A stretch of 43,761 nt of DNA from positions 1-43,761 of the forward strand of contig JAAEMK010000954.1 of assembly GCA_024225635.1 (NCBI GenBank), read 5' to 3'. Both the position numbers and the translations under genes were made by a program. How positions within the stretch are numbered: the stretch's first letter is position 1; each line of letters opens with the position of its first letter. This document shows, in pieces, positions 1 through 7,497 of the stretch. The notes below the pieces were generated by a model, which had not been told where the DNA came from, made no database searches, and saw only the letters and a list, made by a program, of their open reading frames with translations. Source of the stretch: Desulfobacteraceae bacterium (lineage in GTDB: Bacteria > Desulfobacterota > Desulfobacteria > Desulfobacterales > Desulfobacteraceae).

Positions 1-57
1 TACATCCAAAAACAGGAAGCCGCAGATAAAAGGATGGAACAATTGGATTTATTTTAG
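1..57 (+). CDS. C-terminal tail of a truncated ORF ending in a sliding-clamp-like motif
   Basis: Only the last 18 codons lie in the window, ending in TAG at 55-57. The protein ends KRMEQLDLF. The last five residues, QLDLF, match the consensus of beta sliding-clamp binding peptides (QLxLF), which occur at the ends of DNA polymerases, repair proteins and some transposases. The ORF is followed directly by three small hairpins, and a similar hairpin precedes the ORF that starts at the right edge of the window. A transposase or other mobile-element protein is therefore plausible, but the family cannot be named from 18 residues. Confidence 0.4.
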   Translation, partial: YIQKQEAADKRMEQLDLF

Positions 58-131
58 CCACCTTTAGGTGGCTCATGCTTTTATGACCGCTTTGAGCGGT
101 TCCCAATACAAGCCTCCGGCTTTGCCGGAGG
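56..131. repeat. Three tandem short hairpins after the partial ORF
   Basis: Three perfect palindromes lie in a row. They are 56-73 (8-bp arms around TT), 86-100 (ACCGCT-TTG-AGCGGT) and 113-131 (CCTCCGGC-TTT-GCCGGAGG). All have T-rich loops of 2-3 bases. None is followed by a long T run, so they are not classical terminators. The 13-mer CCGGCTTTGCCGG inside the third recurs at 43645-43657, and CTTTGAGCGGTTC at 90-102 is the reverse complement of a stretch near 43711-43723. They look like the subterminal hairpins of a mobile element. Confidence 0.6.
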
Positions 132-358
132 TCGTTGACTTCTACATTCTTTAACGTAAAAAAAACAGTCCGCTATTTGTTTGCTGAATTTCCCTTAAGA
201 TTCGGGCCGGGGAGGGCGGTTGGCAGCAAGCTGCGGAAATACGGGGACATTCTCGTCCAATTATGATATAAGCCCCTGATGCTGTTGAATATCGGTACAG
301 ACAGGTTGCGCCGGTATGTTGAAACATAAAAATTGAGAGAACATTCAGGATATATCAT
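132..358. other. Leader region upstream of the DEAD-box gene
   Basis: No coding frame is supported here. The segment is the 5' region of the helicase gene. The last 15 bases hold a plausible ribosome site (AGGA about 8 bases before the ATG at 359). No convincing -35/-10 pair was seen. Long 5' leaders are common for DEAD-box helicases, so regulation by RNA structure is possible but not shown. Confidence 0.4.
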
Positions 359-1867
359 ATGTCATTTGATGGACTTGGCCTCCGGGCCGAACTGCTCAAA
401 GCCGTTAAAACCAAGGGCTACACCGCCCCCACCCCTGTTCAGACCCGGGTCATTCCCGCTATTCTCGACGGACGGGATATCTTTGCCCGGGCCCAGACCG
501 GCACGGGAAAAACAGACGCATTCGGACTTCCCCTGGTTGAACTCCTGAGCCGCCAGGACGATAACGGGAAAGGACGGCGGCATCCCCGGGCCCTTATCCT
601 GGCCCCCACCCGGGAACTCGCGCTCCAGGTGGGAGAGAGCATCAAGGCCTATGCAAGGCGGGTTTCCCTTCGATGCACCGTGGTTTACGGCGGCGTTAAT
701 ATCAATCCCCAGGTGGATCGACTGAGGCGGGGCGTCGATATCCTTGTGGCCACGCCGGGCCGGCTCATTGACCTTGCCGTCCACAGGTACCTGAAGCTCT
801 CCAAGATAGAGTTTCTGGTGTTTGACGAGGCGGACAGAATGCTGGATCTGGGATTCAGTGAGGAGATCTCCGCCATACTCGGTGTTGTGCCGGCTAAACG
901 CAGGACCATGCTGTTTTCCGCCACCTACACCCGCCAGATCCGGAACCTTGCCGAAATAATGCTGGAGGAGCCGGAGCAGATCGAGGTGACGCCCAACACT
1001 ACGGCGGCGGAATCGGTTGTCCAGAAGGTTCACCTGGTGGACCGGTCAAACAAGCGCGCCCTTCTCACCCATTTGATCTCCAAGGGAAAATGGGACCGTG
1101 TACTGGTCTTTACCCGCACAAAACACGGGGCAAACAAGCTCACGGAGAAACTCGCCGAAAAAGGAATCAGTGCCGCCGCCCTCCACGGCAACAAGAGCCA
1201 GTCCTTCAGGACACGTACCCTCAAAGAGTTCAAGAGCGGTGAGAGCCGTATCCTGGTGGCTACGGATGTGGCCGCAAGGGGGCTTGACATCAGCAATCTG
1301 CCCTATGTGGTCAATTACGATATGCCTTCGGTTGCCGAGGATTATGTGCACCGCATTGGCCGTACCGGCCGTGCCGGGGTAAGCGGCGTTGCCGTCTCCC
1401 TGGTCTGCAAGGAGGATAATGTGCATCTAAAGGGCATTGAAAAATTGCTGGAGCGCAAGATCCCGGTGGAAAAGGTCGACGGATACACCCTGGACAGCGC
1501 GGTTCCGGACTTTGTTCTCCTGCGGCCCGACAATACGTCAAGCGAAAGAAAGGCGCCCAGGGCCATAAAAGAGATGGTGGGCGACAGAAACGCCTCGAGG
1601 CAGCGCGGGAAAGCCCCTGCCGGTAAAGCAGCAGGTTCCGGCAAAAGCAATGGATCGGACCCGGAATCAAACTCCAGGTCCGGGAAGAGAACCGGTAAGG
1701 CCGGGAAAAAATCGTCCCGTCCTGGATCAAAAGCCAGGTCCGGAACGGGCTCGAAACCCGGATCGGGAAGGAGAAACGAAAGGGCGGGGAAAAAAATATC
1801 CGGATCAGGCTCCCGTACCCGTCAATCTGCCAAGCCGGGCCGGAACAAGGGCAGGGGCAGGAAATAA
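359..1867 (+). CDS. rhlE: DEAD-box ATP-dependent RNA helicase, RhlE type
   Basis: A 502-residue protein with the full DEAD-box helicase core. It has a Q motif near residues 20-28 (APTPVQ), Walker A AQTGTGKT at 45-52, PTRELA, TPGRLID, the DEAD box at 156-159 and SAT. The second RecA lobe carries ATDVAARGLDI and HRIGRTGRAG. ATP-driven unwinding of structured RNA in the cytoplasm is expected, in ribosome assembly or mRNA decay as for RhlE relatives. From about residue 395 onward the protein is a low-complexity Lys/Arg/Gly/Ser tail with repeated GSGK- and PGS-like units, typical of RNA-binding extensions in this family. The ATG at 359 is preceded by AGGA. The gene stands alone and converges on the kinase gene at 1951-6141. 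The RhlE assignment is family-level; other DEAD subfamilies cannot be excluded. Confidence 0.93.
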   Translation: MSFDGLGLRAELLKAVKTKGYTAPTPVQTRVIPAILDGRDIFARAQTGTGKTDAFGLPLVELLSRQDDNGKGRRHPRALILAPTRELALQVGESIKAYARRVSLRCTVVYGGVNINPQVDRLRRGVDILVATPGRLIDLAVHRYLKLSKIEFLVFDEADRMLDLGFSEEISAILGVVPAKRRTMLFSATYTRQIRNLAEIMLEEPEQIEVTPNTTAAESVVQKVHLVDRSNKRALLTHLISKGKWDRVLVFTRTKHGANKLTEKLAEKGISAAALHGNKSQSFRTRTLKEFKSGESRILVATDVAARGLDISNLPYVVNYDMPSVAEDYVHRIGRTGRAGVSGVAVSLVCKEDNVHLKGIEKLLERKIPVEKVDGYTLDSAVPDFVLLRPDNTSSERKAPRAIKEMVGDRNASRQRGKAPAGKAAGSGKSNGSDPESNSRSGKRTGKAGKKSSRPGSKARSGTGSKPGSGRRNERAGKKISGSGSRTRQSAKPGRNKGRGRK

Positions 1868-1879
1868 CGATTTAATCCC

Positions 1880-1926
1880 GGGACGCCCCCGCTGAAAAAA
1901 GACACTTATAATTCTATGGGCGTCCC
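1880..1926. terminator. Inverted repeat between convergent genes, possible bidirectional terminator
   Basis: GGGACGCCC at 1880-1888 and GGGCGTCCC at 1918-1926 form a perfect 9-bp stem with a 29-base loop. It lies in the gap between the convergent helicase and kinase stop codons. There is no U tract directly after the stem on either strand, so intrinsic termination is only a possibility. Confidence 0.35.
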
Positions 1927-1950
1927 CATCCTGTTCTTCTGCCATCCTGG

Positions 1951-4900
1951 TTATTGATAGAGCCAGACCCTCAGCATTGAAAGCAGCTTGTTTGTGTCAA
2001 CCGGTTTTGACAGGTAGTCGCTGGCTCCGCATCTGATGCACTCCTCACGGTCGGTCTCCATGGCCTTGGCCGTGAGGGCCAGGATGGGAAGGTCCTTGAA
2101 TTCTTTCTTCGCCCTGATCCTTTTCATGGCTTCATAGCCGTCCATCACCGGCATCATGATATCCATCAGGACAACATCGGGTTTGTCCTTCTTTTCCAGG
2201 ATATCCAGGGCCTTTTTGCCGTTGTTCGCAATGGTGACCTCCATGCCCCTGCTTTCCAGGAACTTGTTAAGGGCATAGGCGTTGCGCATGTCATCATCCA
2301 CCAGCAGGACTTTTTTCCCGGGCAGGATGGATTCCTTGTCACGAAGCTTGCGTATCATGCTTTGATGGGCTTCGGGCATATCGCCCTCCACCCTGTGCAT
2401 GAAAAGAGCGGTCTCGTCCAGGAGCCTGTCAAATGAGCCCGCGCTTTTCAGGACGATGCTGGATGCGTACCTTTCAAGCTGTTCGGTCTCTTCAGGGGTA
2501 AGCTCCCTGCCTGTATAGATGATCACGGGGATCTTTTCCATCCCCGGCTCCCGGTTCAGCCTGTCAAGCAGTTCAAACCCCGAGATATCCGGCAGCCCCA
2601 GGTCAAGGATCATGCAGTCGAACCGTTGTTGTTTGAGCAGGGCCAGGGCTTTTTCACCCGTGTCCACGGCCGCGGCATGGATATCCTTTGTGCCCAAAAG
2701 TTTCAGGATGCTCTCCTGGAGCTCCCTGTCATCCTCCACCAGCAGAAGCTGCTTCACCTGGCTTGTGAGCACATCCTCGATCTTTGCCAGGGCGTTTTTC
2801 AGGTCTTCCGTGCTCACGGGTTTTGTCAGGTAACCCACGGCGCCCTTTTCCAGCCCCTCCCTGGTGCTGTCAAAGGCGGACATGATGTACACCGGGATAT
2901 GCCTTACGTCGGGGTTGCTTTTCAGTTCATTCAAGACCGCCCACCCGTCAATCCCGGGCAGCCCGATATCAAGGATGATGGCGGTGGGCTTATTTTCGAT
3001 AACGTATTTGATTCCTGATTCACCGTCCGGGGCCAGAATGCTCTCATAGCCGTTGTTCTGGAAGAAATTGGCAAGGATGGCGGCAAATTCCGGGTCATCC
3101 TCGATGATCAGCATTGTCCTGGCGGCGGCGGCCATGGTTATTCCTTCCGGGGCGGCCGCCGCTCTTTCACGGGGTGTTTTTTCAGCCGCCGGGGCCTCTG
3201 GTTTTTCAGTATGGGAGGCGGTGAATATTTCAGGGATATACAGGGTGAAAACGCTTCCTTTGCCCGGGGTGCTTTCCGCCTTGAGTTCTCCCCCGATCAG
3301 CAGCGCAAGCTCACGGGATATGGAGAGGCCCAGTCCCGGGCCAACCTTGCGCCTTGCGATGGCGTCCTCCTCCCGGCTGAAGGCTTCGAAAATCAGCCGG
3401 AGTTTCTCTTCGGGAATACCCGGGCCCGTATCCGTAACGGCAACAGCGACGGCCTTTGCCGGGTCCAGGTCCTTTCTGTCCCACCGGATTCCTTCCGGGG
3501 GCCTTTCAACCCTGATCGACACGGACCCTTTTTCCGTGTATTTGAAGGCGTTGCCCAGAAGGTTCCGCATTATCTGCTCAAGCCTGTGAACATCGGTGGT
3601 TATGGCATCCGGCAGCCCTTGTTCCACGGATGTTTGAAAATTGATTCCCTTTTCCCTCGCCATATGGCTGAATTCCGTTTCAAGATTTACCACAAGGGTT
3701 TGTATCCTGATCCTGGAGATGCTGAGCTCGATCTTCCGTGTCTCGATCTTTGAGAGGGCGAGGATGTCCCGGATAAGATGGAGAAGGTTCTGTCCGCTCC
3801 GGTGGATGGAGGCAGCCGATTCGATCTGGTTGTTGGTGAGGTTTTTCTCCTCATTGTCCGCAAGCATTTTGGCCAGGAGCATTATGCTGTTCAGGGGCGT
3901 GCGAAGCTCGTGGGAAATGCCGGCCAGAAACTCCGCCTTGTATTTCGTGGCCTTCTCAAGCTCTCTTGCCTTTTCCTGGATCTCCTCTTTCTGGTTTTCG
4001 AGAAGTTCGTTCTTTTCCTCCATCTCTTCATTGCTCGCCTGAAGCTCCTCCTGCTGCAGCTGGAGCCGGGCCTCCGATTCCCTCAGGGTTTCGGTCTGCT
4101 CTTCAAGCTCGGCATTGGCCCTTTTCAGCTCTTCCTGCCGGTCCGTGAGCACGTTCGCCTGTTCATTGGTCTGCTCCAGAAGTTTTGTCATCTTTTCACT
4201 GGAAAGGGCGGCATGTATGGCAACGGCCGTAATACTGCCGGACACATCGGAAAAATCGATCATAAGCGGTGTGAACTCAACCATGGAGCCCAGTTCCATA
4301 ACCGCCTGGACCTCATCCTCATAGATAAACGGAACAACAAGAATGTTCGCGGGAACATCCCCGCCCATGGATGACTTTATCCAAATGTAATCCTCCGGTA
4401 CCTCGGTAAAAAGGATCTTCTTTTTTTCAAGGGCGGCCTGGCCCACAAGTCCCTCGCCCGGCTTGAACCGGGTTGCCAGCCCTTTCCTTCTGCCAAAGGC
4501 ATAGCTTGCCAGAAGCCTGAATTCATTTTTTTCATCATCCTTTATAAAGATCGTTCCCACCTGAACATTCAGGTATCCGGCAATGCAGGTGATGGCGTTG
4601 CTGCATAGTTGGTTGATCTTTCTTTCCCCGCTGATCATATCATTGAGCTGATTCCTGCCGGTCTTCAGCCAGTCCTGGTCCCTGGCCTCCCTTGCCGCGG
4701 CGTTGAGGGCGGCAAGGGTCTTGTTTATGGAGAACGCATGAATATCCTCATCCGACAGGGGGGTGATCCTTACGGTGTAATCCTTGTTGCTTATGGCGTT
4801 ATGCAGTGTCTCTAAAATGGTTTTGAAATGGGTCTCGCTCTTTCGAAGCTGTTCTTTTTCCTCTTCAATTTTTTGCGTCAGTGAATGAAGTTTATTGTCC

Positions 4901-6141
4901 GTATCCGTGAGGGAATTTGTGAGGATGTCGATCTCCATGAAAGGGGAGGGGGGAAGTGAAATGTCGAAATTTCCCCGTGCGATTTCAGCCGAGGCGCCGA
5001 CAATATCCATTATGGGGTCGGTAATGCGCCGGCTGAACCTCAGGATCAGCAGCGTCAGAAGAATTGCAAAGATGATCGATACCAGCGCTGTTTTCGTAAG
5101 GACCCCATGGATCGGCTCAAGGATTTCTTCTTCCGAAACCCGCATTACCACCGTCCACTCTCCCACAGGAATCCTGTGTCCGGCAAAATAGTAATCCCTG
5201 GCGTCAAGGGGGCCTTTCTTCTTCATCAGGAGAAACCGTTGCTTTTCCTCCATCCTGTAAAAGGGTTGAAGTATCCCTGAATAATCCGTGTCCCCGATAT
5301 TAAAGGTCAGCATCCTTTTGTTCAGCTGGGATTCATTGATATTTTTTGGGGAGGCCGTCATTTCTTCCAGGGAGCGTTTGAATCGTTTTTCCGAAGCCAG
5401 GTTCATATTGGATGAAATGATCTTCCCATTGCGGCTTATCAGTACGAATTTCGAACTTTTATAGGGTTTAAAACCCTCAAGAAAACGGTGCAGATCGGTA
5501 AGGGACCGGTCCACTCCTGCAATACCTGCAAATTTTCGGTTTATTATTATGGGGAAGGCCTGTTCGACTATCATCTTGCCTTCATAAAAGTAAGGCTCCG
5601 TAACCATGGCGCTGTCTTCAGCTCCGGAATGGTATCTTTTTTTGGTGCCCTGGTAATACAGACTGGTCTCCATATCGATAAGGGGGGTGAGCTTTATCTC
5701 GCTGCCATTGACAAACCAGTAGGGCAGAAAGCGGCCGTTTTCGTCCATGGCGTTTTTTTCGGATTGGTTTTCGGTAAGATAGGCCCCATCGTCCCGGTCA
5801 GCATTCGGTTCATAGCCGAAATAGGCGCCTGTAAATCCGGGGTTTCGAATGAGAACCTCCCTGGCAAAACGGGTTGATGCCCCCCGGTTGCCGAAAAGTC
5901 CGTTTTCCTGGGCCATGGCCATGATCATGGGCACGGTCACGGCGATCCTGTTGGCATTTTCGATCTGACCGGCCACCTCTTCGAGGTTTGCCCTGATCAT
6001 GCTCTCGGCATTTTCAACCAGGCTTTGTTTCACCACCTGATAAAAAATCAGGACCACGCTCAGGAGCAGAGCGATGGAAGTAAGACCTATTGACAGAAGC
6101 AGCCTGCCTTTAAGGGACCTGACGAATTTTTTCATACGCAT
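1951..6141 (-). CDS. Hybrid sensor histidine kinase with Cache, HAMP, GAF and three receiver domains
   Basis: A 1396-residue membrane sensor. In order it has an N-terminal TM helix (about 12-33), a periplasmic Cache-like region to about 345, a second TM helix, HAMP (about 370-425), a PAS-like/linker stretch and a GAF domain (about 510-650). A long Glu-rich coiled coil (about 655-730) leads to HisKA with phospho-acceptor H744 in SHELRTPLNS. The HATPase follows, with an N box (NLLGNAFKY), DTGPGIP and GPGLGLS. Three receivers follow with predicted phospho-Asp D1058, D1180 and D1327. Such proteins run intramolecular phosphorelays from an extracellular ligand. No HPt domain and no separate output regulator is encoded nearby, so the end target is unknown. 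The ATG at 6141 has GGAG upstream; an in-frame ATG two codons later is the alternative. Confidence 0.92.
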   Translation of the reverse strand: MRMKKFVRSLKGRLLLSIGLTSIALLLSVVLIFYQVVKQSLVENAESMIRANLEEVAGQIENANRIAVTVPMIMAMAQENGLFGNRGASTRFAREVLIRNPGFTGAYFGYEPNADRDDGAYLTENQSEKNAMDENGRFLPYWFVNGSEIKLTPLIDMETSLYYQGTKKRYHSGAEDSAMVTEPYFYEGKMIVEQAFPIIINRKFAGIAGVDRSLTDLHRFLEGFKPYKSSKFVLISRNGKIISSNMNLASEKRFKRSLEEMTASPKNINESQLNKRMLTFNIGDTDYSGILQPFYRMEEKQRFLLMKKKGPLDARDYYFAGHRIPVGEWTVVMRVSEEEILEPIHGVLTKTALVSIIFAILLTLLILRFSRRITDPIMDIVGASAEIARGNFDISLPPSPFMEIDILTNSLTDTDNKLHSLTQKIEEEKEQLRKSETHFKTILETLHNAISNKDYTVRITPLSDEDIHAFSINKTLAALNAAAREARDQDWLKTGRNQLNDMISGERKINQLCSNAITCIAGYLNVQVGTIFIKDDEKNEFRLLASYAFGRRKGLATRFKPGEGLVGQAALEKKKILFTEVPEDYIWIKSSMGGDVPANILVVPFIYEDEVQAVMELGSMVEFTPLMIDFSDVSGSITAVAIHAALSSEKMTKLLEQTNEQANVLTDRQEELKRANAELEEQTETLRESEARLQLQQEELQASNEEMEEKNELLENQKEEIQEKARELEKATKYKAEFLAGISHELRTPLNSIMLLAKMLADNEEKNLTNNQIESAASIHRSGQNLLHLIRDILALSKIETRKIELSISRIRIQTLVVNLETEFSHMAREKGINFQTSVEQGLPDAITTDVHRLEQIMRNLLGNAFKYTEKGSVSIRVERPPEGIRWDRKDLDPAKAVAVAVTDTGPGIPEEKLRLIFEAFSREEDAIARRKVGPGLGLSISRELALLIGGELKAESTPGKGSVFTLYIPEIFTASHTEKPEAPAAEKTPRERAAAAPEGITMAAAARTMLIIEDDPEFAAILANFFQNNGYESILAPDGESGIKYVIENKPTAIILDIGLPGIDGWAVLNELKSNPDVRHIPVYIMSAFDSTREGLEKGAVGYLTKPVSTEDLKNALAKIEDVLTSQVKQLLLVEDDRELQESILKLLGTKDIHAAAVDTGEKALALLKQQRFDCMILDLGLPDISGFELLDRLNREPGMEKIPVIIYTGRELTPEETEQLERYASSIVLKSAGSFDRLLDETALFMHRVEGDMPEAHQSMIRKLRDKESILPGKKVLLVDDDMRNAYALNKFLESRGMEVTIANNGKKALDILEKKDKPDVVLMDIMMPVMDGYEAMKRIRAKKEFKDLPILALTAKAMETDREECIRCGASDYLSKPVDTNKLLSMLRVWLYQ

Positions 6142-6309
6142 CCATTATCTCTCCGGTCGGTAATTGGGCCGGTTGCGGCCGTGGAGGAACGCGACAGCCG
6201 TTTTCAGGGGGGCAAGGTTCCTCCCCGGGTCTGATGGAATCAGGTAATAATAACAGGCGAAAGCCGTGTATTTCAATAAAAAAAATCATGCCCGGCCCTT
6301 AAACAATCC

Positions 6310-6359
6310 TTGACAAAACAAGGGTAACGCCCTAGGATTTATGTTGAACCGGAACATAA
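6310..6359 (+). promoter_or_regulatory. Sigma70-type promoter with two dyads (probable operators)
   Basis: The -35 is TTGACA (6310-6315), followed by a 17-bp spacer and the -10 TAGGAT (6333-6338). It points at the small membrane-protein gene at 6384. Two dyads overlap it. One is AGGG-N5-CCCT (6321-6333), between the -35 and -10. The other is TTATGTT-N7-AACATAA (6339-6359), a perfect 7-bp-arm palindrome over the expected start site. Both positions suit a repressor or metal sensor. No regulator gene is adjacent, so which protein binds is unknown. Confidence 0.65.
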
Positions 6360-6383
6360 CCTATAGAAGAATGGAGGTTCAGG

Positions 6384-6635
6384 ATGAAACTCTATAAAGT
6401 AGGAAGCGCGGTTGCAATTGGCGTCGCCGTGGTCGCAGCCTTACCCGTTGTTGCGGCGGTTGCAAAACCAATTGCTAAAAAGGCAGTAAAAGAAGGATTG
6501 CTCTTCTATGAAAAAACCAAGATCTTTGTAGCGGAAACCATAGAGGATATGGAAGATCTGGCTGCCGAGGCAAAGTCCGAGGCCGCCGGCATGAAGAGTG
6601 AAAAAACTGAAGAAACAGTAAAAGAGGAAAGTTGA
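6384..6635 (+). CDS. Small membrane protein (DUF5132-like) heading the metal island
   Basis: An 83-residue protein. Residues about 7-30 form one Ala/Val-rich hydrophobic segment with small residues. A basic stretch (KPIAKKAVKE) follows, then an amphipathic, Glu-rich C-terminus that ends in an acidic tail. The composition resembles DUF5132-type proteins; this is recognition from memory, not a search. It sits first in the run leading to two P-type ATPases. The architecture (one N-terminal membrane segment, acidic soluble tail, next to ATPase genes) recalls the mycobacterial PacL/DUF1490 proteins that scaffold or feed metal to P-type ATPases. The His/Asp metal motif of PacL is absent here. The start has a GGAGG ribosome site at 6371-6375 and is driven by the promoter at 6310. 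Confidence 0.7.
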   Translation: MKLYKVGSAVAIGVAVVAALPVVAAVAKPIAKKAVKEGLLFYEKTKIFVAETIEDMEDLAAEAKSEAAGMKSEKTEETVKEES

Positions 6636-6791
6636 GAATATTTGATATCCATTGAAAAACGCTATACGGCCGAATAGATTTTCACCTGGCTCTTAGATGG
6701 TCCCCCCTCAAGTTCCATTCCGGTTCCCCTTTTTCGTGAATCCATCCATTAACCGGAATTTTCCCAACTGATTTTCATGATTCGCCTGGAT

Positions 6792-6823
6792 CGCCCCTGT
6801 AAGCTTATGTCTTCACAGGAGCG
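6792..6823 (+). other. Hairpin in the 286-bp gap before the HMA2 gene
   Basis: CGCCCCTGT and ACAGGAGCG form a 9-bp stem with one mismatch and a 14-base loop. The following bases are G/T-rich without a clean U run, so it could be a processing or attenuation structure rather than a terminator. The rest of 6636-6922 holds no supported gene and no cobalamin-riboswitch core that I could see. Confidence 0.3.
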
Positions 6824-6922
6824 GGTGTATTGTTTTCTCTAAAGCGTTTGCCATGGGCCATGTAAATACCAACCCCTGATGACGGACTACAGGGTCGGAA
6901 GGGCGGAAACGCGGAGAAAACA

Positions 6923-7480
6923 ATGGCTGAAGAAAATGAGAAAAAACAGGCGGAATTGCCGGAGGCTTACATACGCCAGCATATTTCAACCCGGATCAGG
7001 CTAAGGATTCCATCCGGAAAAGGCGATTTCGGTTACTTCGCCAGGTTGCGGCAGCGTCTGGGTGCTGAAAAAAATATCGGGCGGTTCAAGGCGAATGAAC
7101 AGACCGGAAGTTTGGTTATCACCGGCGAAAACTTAACGCTGGATGCCGTTGCCGGATACGGGGAGGCAAACGGTCTGTTTCGGCTGTGCCGTGAAAGCCC
7201 GGTTTGTGCGTCCGGTCAATCAAACTCCCGTCAATTGGCCGATTTGATCGCAATTCCCTTTAAAAAATTCAACGCCATGCTCAAAGAAGAGACAGGCCAT
7301 AAGCTTGATCTCAGGGGCGGTCTTTTTTTGCTGCTGTTCTTTATGGGTACCTACCAGATGATACAGAAAAGCTTAAAAATGCCCGCCTGGTATGTCGCCT
7401 TCTGGTACGCCCTGAATGTTTTTGAAAGGATTGCGTCAAAAGAAGCTTCCGCCGTTAAAACCTTCCAGGATCAACCCTAG
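6923..7480 (+). CDS. HMA2-domain membrane protein
   Basis: A 185-residue protein. Residues about 16-80 have the HMA2 (heavy-metal-associated domain 2) pattern. It starts STRIRLRIP, has conserved spacing to an Ile/Val core, and ends in an N-x-x-TG-SLVI strand. No CxxC metal pair is present, as is usual for HMA2. Residues about 128-165 are hydrophobic and should form one or two membrane helices. It lies 17 bp upstream of the first P-type ATPase, whose own N-terminus carries a related domain. It is probably an accessory subunit or regulator of that ATPase; the biochemical role of HMA2 is not established. Ribosome site GGAG lies 6 bases before the ATG. Confidence 0.78.
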   Translation: MAEENEKKQAELPEAYIRQHISTRIRLRIPSGKGDFGYFARLRQRLGAEKNIGRFKANEQTGSLVITGENLTLDAVAGYGEANGLFRLCRESPVCASGQSNSRQLADLIAIPFKKFNAMLKEETGHKLDLRGGLFLLLFFMGTYQMIQKSLKMPAWYVAFWYALNVFERIASKEASAVKTFQDQP

Positions 7481-7497
7481 GGCCGAGGCAGGAATGT

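Noticed and set aside
56-131. CRISPR array
   Set aside because: The hairpins differ from each other, are adjacent and have no regular spacers; no cas gene is present anywhere in the window.
6636-6922. Possible second cobalamin or other riboswitch before the ATPase genes
   Set aside because: None of the conserved cobalamin blocks could be found; only one imperfect hairpin without a U tract is present.
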